Positions 1 to 9,277 of a stretch of DNA of 64,000 bases are shown one piece after another. This DNA is from Kordiimonadaceae bacterium (GTDB lineage: Bacteria; Pseudomonadota; Alphaproteobacteria; Sphingomonadales; Kordiimonadaceae). Location: positions 806,001 through 870,000 of the forward strand of contig JAEPQB010000002.1 in assembly GCA_017640725.1 (NCBI GenBank). Direction: 5' to 3'. Under the pieces are notes generated by a model. The model was not told where the DNA came from, did no database searches, and was given only the letters and a program-made list of their open reading frames with translations. The position numbers and the translations under genes were made by a program. Numbering within the stretch: position 1 is the stretch's first letter; each line of letters opens with the position of its first letter.

Positions 1-232
1 AGGCATAACTCGTGCCCGCGTGAAGGCAATCGCTGAAGGTCTTCAAATTGCGATTGAAGAAACCGCCTTCACGGTTGAAGAGGCTTTAGACGCGACGGAA
101 ATGTTCCTGACCAGTTCCACAAGCTGCGCTACCCCGATCGTCAAATTGGACGGTGAAAAAATTGGCGACGGCACACCAGGCCCCGTCGCCAAACGTCTTG
201 TTGAAGCCTATTTTGACTTTATGGACGACTGA
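1..232 (+). CDS. D-amino acid aminotransferase, C-terminal end (5' truncated by window)
   Basis: Only the last ~76 codons are present; the reading frame is open to the left edge. They read as the C-terminal part of a fold-type IV PLP aminotransferase, most like D-alanine/D-amino acid transaminase, which interconverts D-amino acids and 2-oxo acids for peptidoglycan supply. Visible are the FLTSSTSCATPIV segment, which in the family lines the PLP phosphate pocket, then the turn KLDGEKIGDG and the closing GPVAKRL helix. The catalytic lysine lies outside the window. Branched-chain aminotransferase or aminodeoxychorismate lyase are the alternatives, but the IGDGTPGPV ending favours the D-amino acid group. 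The stop codon directly abuts the convergent membrane-protein gene, with no room for a terminator. Confidence 0.8.
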   Translation, partial: GITRARVKAIAEGLQIAIEETAFTVEEALDATEMFLTSSTSCATPIVKLDGEKIGDGTPGPVAKRLVEAYFDFMDD

Positions 233-652
233 CTAGGCAGCCTCTTCTTTGGCTGCCCCGATGCCATTTAGTTTGGCGAGCGTGAACCCAATAATCGCGC
301 CGACAACCAGATGAATGATGATCGACACCATCAAGGGCTCGGTCGAAAGTTTGATGCCGAAATAGAAGGCCATATCTGTTGCTGCCAAATAGCCGCCCAT
401 CAGAAGGCCAAAGCGAACGCCTCTTCCCACGTCGCTGCCTCCAACAGCCATGTTGAACAGCGCAACCACCACGCAGGTTTGCAAGAAATGCCCCGCGTAG
501 GCATACATGGCAACAGGGTCCTCTGGCGACCGCATCATGTCGGCATTCGCCATAAACAGGTCCCCGAACACCACCATGGTCAGCAGAACATAAAGAATTG
601 CGTAAATCACATACGCTATCACGACGTGCAGAATGTATTTTCCAATAGACAT
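233..652 (-). CDS. Small four-helix membrane protein, unknown function
   Basis: A 139-residue hydrophobic protein that I do not recognise. Four membrane segments are visible at about residues 6-29, 55-71, 82-100 and 106-128, with short loops and a small charged tail (KEEAA), so it is probably an inner-membrane protein. Nothing in it suggests catalysis. A GGGGAG Shine-Dalgarno sequence four bases before the ATG supports the start. It is convergent with the transaminase (stop codons adjacent) and lies about 50 bases downstream of the mscS-like gene on the same strand, so it may be read from that transcript. Confidence 0.7.
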   Translation of the reverse strand: MSIGKYILHVVIAYVIYAILYVLLTMVVFGDLFMANADMMRSPEDPVAMYAYAGHFLQTCVVVALFNMAVGGSDVGRGVRFGLLMGGYLAATDMAFYFGIKLSTEPLMVSIIIHLVVGAIIGFTLAKLNGIGAAKEEAA

Positions 653-704
653 GTGTCTCCCCTCACTTTGCTATTGATACTCTGAACAATTTCCTCGGAT
701 ATGA

Positions 705-1991
705 TTAAGACGGATGAAGGTCTCCGTTTTTGACATGCACAACGCGGGTTGGGTACGGGAACTCGATATCATTTTCCTGAAACAGGTCCCAGATCCGGAT
801 CATCACTTCGCTGGCAATGTTTGAAACACCATGCTGTGGGTCATCAATCCACATGCGAAGCTCGAGGTCGACACCGCTTTCCCCAAACCCTTTCATCAGG
901 GTGCGCGGCTCTGGCACTTTTAGGGTGCGTGCCTGCTCGCTGGCGGCCTGCACCATCAGGTCCATCGCTTTTTTCACATCGCTCTCATAACTGACCTGAA
1001 CCGGAATCTTTCGGCGCACCAGCCGGTGCGTGTGTGACCAGTTAGTCACGGGCTGCGTGATCATATCCTCATTCGGGATCAGGAACTCGGTGCCATCGCG
1101 GGTAATTACGGAAGTGTAACGAGCGGCCAGCCGGTTAATGGTGCCATAGGTGCCACCGGTTTCAATAACGTCACCAGGCTTAATAGACCGATCAACGAGC
1201 AGAATGATGCCCGAGATGAAGTTACCGACAACCTTCTGGAGGCCAAAACCAATACCAACACCAAGCGCACCACCAAATACCGCCAATGCCGTCAGGTCTA
1301 TGCCCGTCGCATTCAGGGATATGAGGAATGCGATAGAGACCAGCAGGATTTTGCCGAATTTGGTCATCAGGGCGCGGATGCTGGGCGGCACGCCTTCAGC
1401 CGCCTGCAGGCGTTTCTCCAGAAGCGCCGAAAGGGCAAACGCCAGCCACATCAGGAAACCAAAGCTGATGATGCCGGTCAGGATATCGAGGACACTGATT
1501 TCAACGTCGCCAAGCGGCAGCTGTGCTTCATCCAGCACCGTCATCAAGGGGTCAAGCAATCCCATGATATTCAGTGCGGCAAGCGTCCAGGCCCCCGCAG
1601 CGATCATGCGCGCCAGTTCCCTGTTCGCCAGCATGCCAACAGCAAGGCGAATGACCAGCCACGCGGTCAGAAGGCTCGCTGCAATGTTCAGCAGATAGGT
1701 TGCCATCACGGGCTGCAACAACAGCTGCGCGGTGTAAATCAGCAGAATTGAAATGGCCGCCGTCAGGACCGGATGCAAAAAGCGTTTATCCGCTTTCTGC
1801 ACCAGCGGATGGTCACCCACGGCGCGCAAAATGCCCTGATGGATCCATTTGCAGGTAAAATTCGATGCAAAAATCGCAACGCCAATGATGGCGAGTTCTA
1901 TCAGTCTTTCAGGTTCAAGGAAATTGGTCTGGAGCCACGCCCAGGTCTCCAGCAGGTAAACGGTTGCTTGATCAAGAAGCCCCTCTTCCAT
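705..1991 (-). CDS. MscS-family mechanosensitive channel
   Basis: 428 residues. The N-terminal half carries several extra membrane helices. It is followed by the MscS core at about residues 215-400: a pore helix rich in Gly/Ala (GGALGVGIGFGLQKVVGNF), the beta-domain with RDGTEFLIPN, and the cytoplasmic alpha/beta portion. The family opens under membrane tension to release solutes during hypo-osmotic shock. It is longer than E. coli MscS (286 residues) and much shorter than MscK, so it is one of the intermediate-size, multi-helix paralogues. It sits just downstream of tadA (9-base gap, same strand) and is probably cotranscribed with it. Assignment to the family is firm; the physiological role is inferred from the family. 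Confidence 0.9.
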   Translation of the reverse strand: MEEGLLDQATVYLLETWAWLQTNFLEPERLIELAIIGVAIFASNFTCKWIHQGILRAVGDHPLVQKADKRFLHPVLTAAISILLIYTAQLLLQPVMATYLLNIAASLLTAWLVIRLAVGMLANRELARMIAAGAWTLAALNIMGLLDPLMTVLDEAQLPLGDVEISVLDILTGIISFGFLMWLAFALSALLEKRLQAAEGVPPSIRALMTKFGKILLVSIAFLISLNATGIDLTALAVFGGALGVGIGFGLQKVVGNFISGIILLVDRSIKPGDVIETGGTYGTINRLAARYTSVITRDGTEFLIPNEDMITQPVTNWSHTHRLVRRKIPVQVSYESDVKKAMDLMVQAASEQARTLKVPEPRTLMKGFGESGVDLELRMWIDDPQHGVSNIASEVMIRIWDLFQENDIEFPYPTRVVHVKNGDLHPS

Positions 1992-2000
1992 ACCGAAAGA

Positions 2001-2465
2001 CTAACGCCGTTCCGCAAAAAAGTCTCTAAGCAATTGTGCCGCTTCCTTTTCAAGAATGCCGCCATAGACTTCAGGGCGATGATGGGTGGTTGGTTGGTCA
2101 AAAATGCGGGCACCAACCGTGACGCCGCCGCCTTTGGGGTCTTCCGCGCCAAAATAGAGCCGCCTGATCCGGGCAAACGAAATAGCTTGCGCACACATGG
2201 CACAGGGTTCCAACGTTACATACATGTCGCAGCCCTCAAGCCGCTCGGATTGCAAAATATCGGCGGCCTTCCTGATCGCAATCATTTCAGCATGACCCGT
2301 TGGGTCCTTGGGCCCAATCACGTCATTGCCCGCGGCCGAGATAATACGCCCCTTCGGCCCGACAATGACGGCGCCAATGGGCACTTCACCGCGCGCTGCA
2401 GCATTCCGCGCTTCCTGAAGTGCCTGCCGCATGAATGGGAAATCATCAATCATGGCGCGCAGCAT
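2001..2465 (-). CDS. tadA: tRNA adenosine-34 deaminase TadA
   Basis: 154 residues, the usual TadA length. It converts the wobble adenosine of tRNA-Arg(ACG) to inosine. The zinc-dependent cytidine-deaminase-fold motifs are intact: H58-A-E60 supplies the ligand and catalytic Glu, and P87-C88-A-M-C91 the two cysteine ligands. The FARIRRLYFGAEDPKGG stretch after the PCxxC motif is characteristic of TadA rather than of CMP or riboflavin deaminases. A second in-frame ATG four codons in is an alternative start. It is divergent from the pseudouridine synthase gene across a ~66-base gap. Confidence 0.95.
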   Translation of the reverse strand: MLRAMIDDFPFMRQALQEARNAAARGEVPIGAVIVGPKGRIISAAGNDVIGPKDPTGHAEMIAIRKAADILQSERLEGCDMYVTLEPCAMCAQAISFARIRRLYFGAEDPKGGGVTVGARIFDQPTTHHRPEVYGGILEKEAAQLLRDFFAERR

Positions 2466-2531
2466 TCACGTGCGACATCAATCCGTCAAGGGCTAGCAGC
2501 TATTCGCTTGTATGCAGGCGGGTGGACGCTT

Positions 2532-3557
2532 ATGGTGCGCCCCATGAGTGAAGACCAAAATAACACTGAAGACAAAGGCGAACGCATTGCCAAAGCCTTG
2601 GCACGCGCGGGCGTTGGGTCCCGCCGCGATGTGGAACGCATGATCGGCGAAGGCCGCATCTCGCTGAACGGCAAAACTCTGGAAACTCCGGCTATTCTCG
2701 TCAAAAGCCTCGAAGGTATCAAAGTAGACGGCGAAATAGTGCAGCAAGCCGAAGGAACCAAACTTTGGCGGATGCATAAAACCAAAGGCACACTAACCAC
2801 GCACAAGGACCCGGAAGGCCGCCGGACCGTATTCGACAGGCTACCCAAACATATTGGTCGGGTGATATCGGTGGGTCGTCTGGACATGAATACCGAAGGC
2901 CTGCTGCTGCTCACCAATGATGGTGCACTTGCGCGCTGGATGGAATTGCCTGCCAACGCGCTTGTGCGCAAGTACCGCGTGCGCGTGTATGGCCGCGTGG
3001 ACCCAAAAGCCCTCGCGAAGCTGAAGGACGGAGTGACCATTGACGGCGTGCATTACGGCGAGGTGGATGCAAAGCTTGAAAGCAGATCAAAAAAGCAATC
3101 TGAAGAAGGTGCCATCGCACAAACATCTGCCAACAGCTGGCTAACAGTGGCAATCCGCGAAGGCAAAAACCGCGAAGTGCGCCGCGTTATGGAACATTTG
3201 GGGCTAACGGTAAACCGCTTGATCCGAACCCATTATGGTCCGTTTTCCTTGGGTAATTTACCCGCTGCGTCGGTCGCGCAGGTGAATGACAAACAGCTCC
3301 ATGATGTCATGCCGGAGTTTTTTGGTGAGGCACCGTCAAGTGTGGCCGCACCCAGTAAACAACGGGACCCGTCAAAATGGGCAAAAGCCAAAAAAGAGGA
3401 CCGTAAAAAACCTGGTACGTCTCGCAGGCGGAAACCTCGGCAAGATGACCGAAACCAGACTGATAGCCGCCGCAAAAGCGATGACCGGCGCAGAGGCAAC
3501 CAACAGCAGGCGCGCAAGGGACAGTCAAAGCCAGGACCGCGCAACAAGCGACCATGA
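2532..3557 (+). CDS. rluB: 23S rRNA pseudouridine synthase, RluB/RsuA family
   Basis: 341 residues from the ATG at 2532; an equally possible ATG lies four codons later. An N-terminal S4 RNA-binding domain (about residues 15-60) is followed by the RsuA/RluB/E/F catalytic domain with G-R-L-D118 in GRLDMNTEGLLLLTNDG, where the Asp is the nucleophile. REGKNREVRR and the late LIRTHYGPF block are also family hallmarks. E. coli RluB modifies U2605 of 23S rRNA. From about residue 260 the protein runs into a low-complexity basic tail (R/K/Q/D-rich), common in alphaproteobacterial RluB-like proteins and likely to aid RNA binding. Its stop overlaps the rsmD start by four bases (ATGA), indicating translational coupling of two rRNA modification genes. 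Confidence 0.92.
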   Translation: MVRPMSEDQNNTEDKGERIAKALARAGVGSRRDVERMIGEGRISLNGKTLETPAILVKSLEGIKVDGEIVQQAEGTKLWRMHKTKGTLTTHKDPEGRRTVFDRLPKHIGRVISVGRLDMNTEGLLLLTNDGALARWMELPANALVRKYRVRVYGRVDPKALAKLKDGVTIDGVHYGEVDAKLESRSKKQSEEGAIAQTSANSWLTVAIREGKNREVRRVMEHLGLTVNRLIRTHYGPFSLGNLPAASVAQVNDKQLHDVMPEFFGEAPSSVAAPSKQRDPSKWAKAKKEDRKKPGTSRRRKPRQDDRNQTDSRRKSDDRRRGNQQQARKGQSKPGPRNKRP

Positions 3558-4108
3558 CCCGCATCATCGCAGGTGAGTTCAAGGGGCGCCGCCTGGAGGT
3601 GCCAAAAGGGCGCGATGTACGCCCAACCACCGACCGCATGCGCGAGCGTTTGTTTTCCATACTGGCGCACCACCGCTATCCTGACATGGATGGTGCGCGC
3701 GTCGCAGATTTGTTTGCTGGCACCGGCGCCCTTGGTCTAGAAGCGCTTTCGCGCGGCGCAGACCATGTTGTTTTTGTGGAGCAAGCGCGACCTTCGCTTG
3801 CGGCATTGAAGGGCAATATTACGGTTCTTAAGGCCGAGAGCACCACCAAAGTAATCGCAGGCTCTGCGACCCGGTTACCCAAAATCGACAAGCCTTTTGA
3901 ATTTATTTTCATGGACCCGCCCTATAGGCAGGACCTGATAGAGCCTACGCTGAATTCACTTGATCAGCAGGGCTGGACCCACGCCGACAGCATTGTCATT
4001 TGCGAGCTGGCAACTGACGAAACGCTCGAATTACCTGCCAGTTTCGAGCCTTTGGACGACCGCAAACAAGGTCAGCAGCGCATTCTTATCTTGGGCAAAA
4101 CTGGCTAG
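3554..4108 (+). CDS. rsmD: 16S rRNA (guanine-966-N2)-methyltransferase RsmD
   Basis: 184 residues, normal length. It opens with the family signature RIIAGEFKGRRL, then RPTTDRMRERLFSIL, the SAM-binding loop LFAGTGALGLEAL and the catalytic D121-P-P-Y motif typical of N2-guanine/N6-adenine amino-methyltransferases. The enzyme methylates G966 of 16S rRNA during 30S assembly. The start codon overlaps the stop of the pseudouridine synthase gene (ATGA). A weak hairpin followed by a T-rich run just after the stop probably ends the two-gene transcript. Confidence 0.95.
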   Translation: MTRIIAGEFKGRRLEVPKGRDVRPTTDRMRERLFSILAHHRYPDMDGARVADLFAGTGALGLEALSRGADHVVFVEQARPSLAALKGNITVLKAESTTKVIAGSATRLPKIDKPFEFIFMDPPYRQDLIEPTLNSLDQQGWTHADSIVICELATDETLELPASFEPLDDRKQGQQRILILGKTG

Positions 4109-4131
4109 GCCAACTTGGCCAGGCTCAGTTA
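4103..4131 (+). terminator. Possible terminator after rsmD
   Basis: Arms at 4103-4111 and 4117-4125 can pair with one A-A mismatch and two G-U wobbles around the loop AACTT, followed by a T-rich but interrupted tract. The stem overlaps the rsmD stop codon. It is only moderately convincing as an intrinsic terminator. Confidence 0.4.
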
Positions 4132-4205
4132 TTTCTTTTGATTTCATCACTTTGGCGGCACACTAGAGCTCATTGCACTGGGATTTATGGAATTGAGCTC
4201 GGCTT

Positions 4206-6545
4206 ATGCGGGAACTTGAAGTTCGGCTGGCACTGGTTTGCTTTGGGGGTGCGTCTCTGGCCGTTTATATGAACGGGGTTTCGCACGAAATTCTTAAGCT
4301 CGTTCGAGCATCCAAAGTCTATCACGAGCTGTCTTCAGCTGAAAAAGCAGACCCGTCAATCGCTTACAAATCCTGTGCTGCTGCTCGTCCTTACAGCACA
4401 GACACCGAAGACGTGTATTTCGAGCTGCTGCGCGACATAGGTAAATCAATTGATGTGCGCGTTGTGGTTGATGTGGTGTCGGGGGCTTCCGCTGGTGGCA
4501 TCAACGGTATTTTTCTCGCGCGCGCTCTGGCTTTTGACCTCGACTTTGATCCTTTGCGCGACATGTGGATGCGCCTTGGCGACATCGAGGAATTGATGGA
4601 AGAAGAGACCCTCGCGCAGCGCTGGAGCAAAATTTATATGTACCCAATCCTGTGGCTGTTTGGTGACCGGATCTGGGAAGGCGAAAAGACCTATAGCGAG
4701 GCGCGAAGAAAACTCTCGCGTTTCATCAGGTCACGGTGGTTCGAACCGCCCTTTTCAGGCACACGCATGCTCAAATGGATGCTGGACGCCAACACCAACA
4801 TGGGTGAAGCAAAACCGGGTGCCAGTTTGATGCCGCGCGGTCATCAGCTGGATTTGTTCGTAAGCCTCACAAACTTCTATGGGCAAAAACAGAGTGTGAG
4901 TTTGCACGACCCTGAGGTCATTGAAGAGCAGCAGCACAAAGTCAGCTTGAAATTTAGCCACACGCAGGGCCGAAGGTCCGCGCGGCAATCTGATTTTGAT
5001 GACACCAACATTCCTGGCCTTGGCTTCGCGGCGCGGGCAACATCCAGCTTTCCAGGCGCCTTTCCACCGGTGCGACTGAAAGACCTGAGGGCATATTTGC
5101 GCCAAAATGACCTCGCCTGGGCTCACGAACAGGATTTCATGACTAAGAATTTTTCAGACTTGTCTGAAGATTTGACGTCGGTACGAGACATGGCCTTCAT
5201 TGACGGTGGTGTGACCAACAACAAACCGTTTTCCGCGGCAATCGAGGCGATCGGTGACAAACCCGCTCACCGGGAGGTCGACAGACGCGTGATATTTGTC
5301 GACCCCCGCCCTGACGAAGCCCAGCAAAGCAAACAACCTCAGAAAAAGGACAGGCAAGGCATTCCTGGATTTTTTAAAACCATTCTTGCTTCCATCGCCG
5401 CTATCCCCAGGGATGAGCCAATCCTGGATGACCTCAGGGAGATAGAAGCCAGCAACCGCGATGCGCGTCGGCTTGAACTGGTGATGAAGAGAATTGACCT
5501 GGATGTGGCTGACCTTGTCGACAAAATTCTACTGCTGGAAAACGGCGCCAAAGTATCTACCGCCATGCTTGCCAGTTGGCGTGAGCGCGCACACGAAGAG
5601 GCTCACAAAGAAGCTGGATTCGCCTATGGCAGCTATGTCGAAAACAAAGCCGCACATCTGGTGGAACGACTGTCGAAATTCCTGAACGAATTTCACAAAA
5701 ACCGGAAAGTTGTGCCAGACAACGGTACAGACAAGTCGGTTGCCCATTGGGCGGCCGAAAAAGCCTATTTGAGCGCCGGCGACAAAAGCTGCCGCAACCC
5801 TATCCCATTCTTCCGATCATTTGACGTGGATTTCAGGGTTCGACGGCTGCGCTTTTTGATCAAACGCCTGAATATTTATTTGCAGGAAAATCCACAAACA
5901 GCTGAGCAGATATCCTTCAGCGGCCTGAAATCGCATATTTATGACAGCATTGCGCGCTACCGCGAGCGATGGCAGCCATCGTTTTACGCCAGCGTTCCCC
6001 ATGACTGGCCGCTGGATCAGACCATGGATGCCATAGCCACCAGGATGGCACTTGAGGACCTGGATATTGAAGAGGATCAAACGCTTGCGGAAGCCATCAA
6101 CGCCATTGCTGACGAGCCGCTTAGGGTTGTGCTTTTCCGGGCATATGTGGGTTTCGCCTTTTATGATGTTCTCATGCTACCGATGACTGCACACACCGAC
6201 CTCCAGGAAATCGATGAGGTCCGTGTAGACCGGATTAGCCCGCTGGATGCCGATCAATTGCACCCTGATGGCAAGTCTCCACTCATGGGAGAAAAGCTGT
6301 TCAACTTCGGCGCTTTTTTCAGCCGCCGTGCGCGCGAGAATGATTACATCTGGGGCCGTATTCACGCCGCCAATCGACTGGTTGACTTTTTGTGTGATGC
6401 TGCTGGGCCCGATGCGGTTTGCAATTCCGTAGATGTGGAACAAATCCGCAAAAAACTTGCCTGTGCCATTGTGCAAACAGAAAAAACGCATACGCAGGCC
6501 AGCGACAGGTTGATCAAACGCCTGGAAAAGGAGTTTGCGTCGTGA
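4206..6545 (+). CDS. Patatin-like phospholipase/acyl hydrolase, large form
   Basis: 779 residues. The N-terminal third has the patatin fold elements in order: a glycine-rich oxyanion stretch (CFGGASLAVY, about residues 12-21), the nucleophile elbow G-A-S95-A-G-G and the catalytic D333-G-G with TNNKPF. The Ser-Asp dyad is therefore complete. The remaining ~440 residues are a charged helical region typical of the long bacterial patatin-related group (DUF3376-type). Patatins hydrolyse acyl chains from phospholipids or lipids; the substrate here cannot be told. No signal peptide is visible, so it is probably cytosolic. Its stop overlaps the GTG start of the next serine hydrolase gene (GTGA), so the two are coupled. 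Confidence 0.88.
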   Translation: MRELEVRLALVCFGGASLAVYMNGVSHEILKLVRASKVYHELSSAEKADPSIAYKSCAAARPYSTDTEDVYFELLRDIGKSIDVRVVVDVVSGASAGGINGIFLARALAFDLDFDPLRDMWMRLGDIEELMEEETLAQRWSKIYMYPILWLFGDRIWEGEKTYSEARRKLSRFIRSRWFEPPFSGTRMLKWMLDANTNMGEAKPGASLMPRGHQLDLFVSLTNFYGQKQSVSLHDPEVIEEQQHKVSLKFSHTQGRRSARQSDFDDTNIPGLGFAARATSSFPGAFPPVRLKDLRAYLRQNDLAWAHEQDFMTKNFSDLSEDLTSVRDMAFIDGGVTNNKPFSAAIEAIGDKPAHREVDRRVIFVDPRPDEAQQSKQPQKKDRQGIPGFFKTILASIAAIPRDEPILDDLREIEASNRDARRLELVMKRIDLDVADLVDKILLLENGAKVSTAMLASWRERAHEEAHKEAGFAYGSYVENKAAHLVERLSKFLNEFHKNRKVVPDNGTDKSVAHWAAEKAYLSAGDKSCRNPIPFFRSFDVDFRVRRLRFLIKRLNIYLQENPQTAEQISFSGLKSHIYDSIARYRERWQPSFYASVPHDWPLDQTMDAIATRMALEDLDIEEDQTLAEAINAIADEPLRVVLFRAYVGFAFYDVLMLPMTAHTDLQEIDEVRVDRISPLDADQLHPDGKSPLMGEKLFNFGAFFSRRARENDYIWGRIHAANRLVDFLCDAAGPDAVCNSVDVEQIRKKLACAIVQTEKTHTQASDRLIKRLEKEFAS

Positions 6546-7843
6546 AAGCTTTTGCTGCAGCCGTCCTAGTTTGCTTGACCCTATCGATTCCAGCCGCCGC
6601 CGATGATCAGTTGGCGGCGATATTCGAGGGCAAAGGCGTAACCGCAGAACTCAGCGGCTTGCAGGTCAGCACGATGAAGGCTGGTCAGGCATCCGGCTCC
6701 TATGCCTTCGGGTTCGCACAGCAAACAGACACGCCTTCTACGCCGTTAACCAACGGCCACAAAATCCGTGTGGCTTCCATTTCAAAAATGGTCATGGCAA
6801 TTGGTTTCATGCAGTTGGTTGAAGACGGCAAGTTGGACCTGGACGCTGATGTATCAGACGTGCTTGGCTGGTCCTTGCGCAACCCAGCCTTCTCAAGCAC
6901 GCCGATAACAGCACGCCAGTTGCTGGCACACACCTCATCACTAAGAGACGCCGACAAATACTGGTTACCTGCTGGCGAGGCGCTTCGCTCTTTTTTTGAA
7001 CCCGCAGGGGCTAACTATGATGGTGGAAATCATTTTGCGCCTCAGGCCCCTGGCGAATATTTCAATTATGCCAATATCAATTTCGGGGTGCTGGCAAGCC
7101 TGATGGAAATTGCAAGCGGCGAACGCTTCGATACGTATATGTCGCGGCATGTGCTTGAACCGCTCGGCCTGACAGCAAGCTATAATGCCTGTGACATACC
7201 GCGCGGGTTGCGCGCGGCAGCCTTCAGGAAGCGGGGTCCAGACGGTTGGAACCCTTCGGGCCCCTGGATTGCCCAAGTTGATGGCGGTGCGCCGGTTTGC
7301 TTTTATGGCATGCAGGCGGATGACCCGGCGGCCGCCGAAGCGTTTGAAGACAGCTATAGTCTTGGCAGCAACGGCACATTGTTCTCTCCGCAAGGTGGCT
7401 TGCGCGCCAGCGCGGATGACCTGCTCGTCATATTGAAGTTGATTGCTGGCAAGGGCGAAGTAGGCGGCACACGAGTTTTGTCTGCAAAATCGGTAGCGGA
7501 GTTGCTGACACCTGAATGGACCTATGACCCTGAAACTGAAAACGGCAACACCACAGGGGAAGGCGAACCCGGCGGCCCCACTGAAGGACTGATGACCAGC
7601 TATGGTCTTTCAGTACACCGCATTGACCTGGAAGAATGGGGACTGGGAACCGAGCTGTTGGTTGGGCACCTCGGTGAAGCTTACGGTGTCTTGAGTCATG
7701 CCCTTTTGGACCCGGCAACCGGGGACGGGATAGCCACCATCATAACAGGGAGTGCGGATGACCCTGCCGAAGCAGCCGCGGGAACAAGCCCGCTTTACCG
7801 TGTAGAAGAAGACATTCTGCGCTGGTGGCTCGCCAACCGCTAG
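6542..7843 (+). CDS. Secreted serine hydrolase, beta-lactamase/class C-like fold
   Basis: 433 residues from a GTG start. This start is chosen because AAAAGGAG lies eight bases upstream and because it immediately precedes a signal peptide (hydrophobic run ending at AAADD, about residue 21). The serine-hydrolase motifs are present: S79-I-S-K82 (SxxK nucleophile and base), Y176-A-N (YxN) and H376-L-G in the position of the KTG/HxG box. Such proteins act in the periplasm or outside as D-aminopeptidases, esterases or carboxypeptidases as well as beta-lactamases, so the substrate is open. It is translationally coupled to the patatin-like gene upstream, which suggests a joint role in lipid or ester turnover. 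It converges with gabD. Confidence 0.85.
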   Translation: MKAFAAAVLVCLTLSIPAAADDQLAAIFEGKGVTAELSGLQVSTMKAGQASGSYAFGFAQQTDTPSTPLTNGHKIRVASISKMVMAIGFMQLVEDGKLDLDADVSDVLGWSLRNPAFSSTPITARQLLAHTSSLRDADKYWLPAGEALRSFFEPAGANYDGGNHFAPQAPGEYFNYANINFGVLASLMEIASGERFDTYMSRHVLEPLGLTASYNACDIPRGLRAAAFRKRGPDGWNPSGPWIAQVDGGAPVCFYGMQADDPAAAEAFEDSYSLGSNGTLFSPQGGLRASADDLLVILKLIAGKGEVGGTRVLSAKSVAELLTPEWTYDPETENGNTTGEGEPGGPTEGLMTSYGLSVHRIDLEEWGLGTELLVGHLGEAYGVLSHALLDPATGDGIATIITGSADDPAEAAAGTSPLYRVEEDILRWWLANR

Positions 7844-7849
7844 ACCGTC

Positions 7850-9277
7850 CTACAGACCACCCATCAGCATGTATTTGGTCTCGAGATATTCATCCAGACC
7901 CTGACGCGCACCCTCGCGCCCGATACCGCTTTCTTTCACGCCGCCAAACGGCGCGACTTCTGTGGATAGAATGCCTTCGTTCACACCCACCATGCCATAC
8001 TCAAGCGCTTCTGCAACCCGCCACACACGGCCCAGATCCCGCGCATAAAAGTATGCCGCAAGCCCGTACGGTGTGCTGTTGGCGAGTGCGATGACATCCG
8101 CTTCGTCTTCAAATTTGAACACGGGTGCAACCGGTCCGAAAATTTCAGCGGAGGATATCTCCATATCCGGAGTTGTATTTGCAAGCACGGTTGGCTGGTA
8201 GAAATTGCCGCCGATACCTGCAGGCGCACCGCCGACAATGGCATCGGCGCCTGCGTTCATGGCCGACTTCACAAGACCGGATACTTTCTCCATGGCTGCA
8301 GAGTTGATCAAAGGGCCGACGTCAGTTCCATCCACAACGCCATCACCGACTTTGAGCGCGGCAACTGCCTCGGAAAACTTGGTAACGAAGGCGTCATAGA
8401 TGCCGCTTTGCACATAAAAGCGGTTGGCGCAGACACAGGTTTGCCCTGCATTGCGATATTTGGATGCGATGGCCCCAGCGACCGCTTTATCAAGATCAGC
8501 GTCATCAAACACAATAAACGGCGCGTTGCCCCCCAGCTCCATGCTGGTGCGTTTTACCGTGCCCGCGGCCTGCCGCATCAGAATTTTGCCTACAGCGGTT
8601 GAACCCGTGAAGGAGATCTTGCGAATATCTGGGTGCGTTGTCAGCACTTCACCAATTTTTGCCGGTTCGCGTGTTGTGACAATTTTGAACAGACCTTCCG
8701 GAAGGCCTGCATCCAGGGCAAGTTTTTCAATCGCAAGTGCTGATAGGGGTGTGGCCTCCGCTGGTTTCACAATCATTGGGCACCCTGCTGCCAGCGCAGG
8801 GGCGGCTTTGCGCGTTATCATGGCGACCGGAAAATTCCAGGGAGTGATGGCGGAGACGACCCCAACCGGTTGCTTGACCACAACAATGCGCGCGGCCGGA
8901 TTATGGGTCGGGATAACCTCGCCGTAAGCGCGCTTGCCCTCTTCGGCAAACCACTCAACAAAGGAAGCACCGTAGGCCACTTCGCCGCGCGACTCCGCAA
9001 GCGGCTTTCCACACTCCGCCGTCACAAGCTGGGCCAGGTCTTCCTGATGATCCATGATGAGAGTGAACCAGCGCCGAAGCACACCCGCCCGGTCTTTGGC
9101 TGTACGCGCTGCCCATGCGGGCATCGCTGCCTTGGCAGCAGCTATTGCAGCTTCAACCTCGTCAACAGAATAGTCCTTCACTGTCGCAACATGATCACCG
9201 CTCGCAGGGTTTTGCACCTCAAGGCCATCGCCGTCCAACCGGTATTCGTCCAGAAGTGGTGTGCTTGCTGCTGACAT
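7850..9277 (-). CDS. gabD: NAD(P)-dependent succinate-semialdehyde dehydrogenase
   Basis: 475 residues from the ATG at 9277, which has a GGGAGAG ribosome site seven bases upstream; a start seven codons earlier lacks one. Aldehyde dehydrogenase features are complete: PWNFPVAMITRK, the cofactor loop FTGSTAVGK, catalytic base E247 in MELGGNAP and nucleophile C281 in GQTCVCANR, with the usual 34-residue spacing. The second Cys two residues after the nucleophile (CVC) and the overall sequence match GabD, which oxidises succinate semialdehyde to succinate in the GABA shunt. Other short-chain semialdehydes remain possible. No gabT is adjacent. Confidence 0.88.
   Translation of the reverse strand: MSAASTPLLDEYRLDGDGLEVQNPASGDHVATVKDYSVDEVEAAIAAAKAAMPAWAARTAKDRAGVLRRWFTLIMDHQEDLAQLVTAECGKPLAESRGEVAYGASFVEWFAEEGKRAYGEVIPTHNPAARIVVVKQPVGVVSAITPWNFPVAMITRKAAPALAAGCPMIVKPAEATPLSALAIEKLALDAGLPEGLFKIVTTREPAKIGEVLTTHPDIRKISFTGSTAVGKILMRQAAGTVKRTSMELGGNAPFIVFDDADLDKAVAGAIASKYRNAGQTCVCANRFYVQSGIYDAFVTKFSEAVAALKVGDGVVDGTDVGPLINSAAMEKVSGLVKSAMNAGADAIVGGAPAGIGGNFYQPTVLANTTPDMEISSAEIFGPVAPVFKFEDEADVIALANSTPYGLAAYFYARDLGRVWRVAEALEYGMVGVNEGILSTEVAPFGGVKESGIGREGARQGLDEYLETKYMLMGGL

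Noticed and set aside
1773-2531. Upstream extension of the pseudouridine synthase frame, overlapping tadA
   Set aside because: It runs antisense through tadA and mscS sequence, has no S4-domain homology, and better starts with an upstream G-rich stretch lie at 2532/2544.
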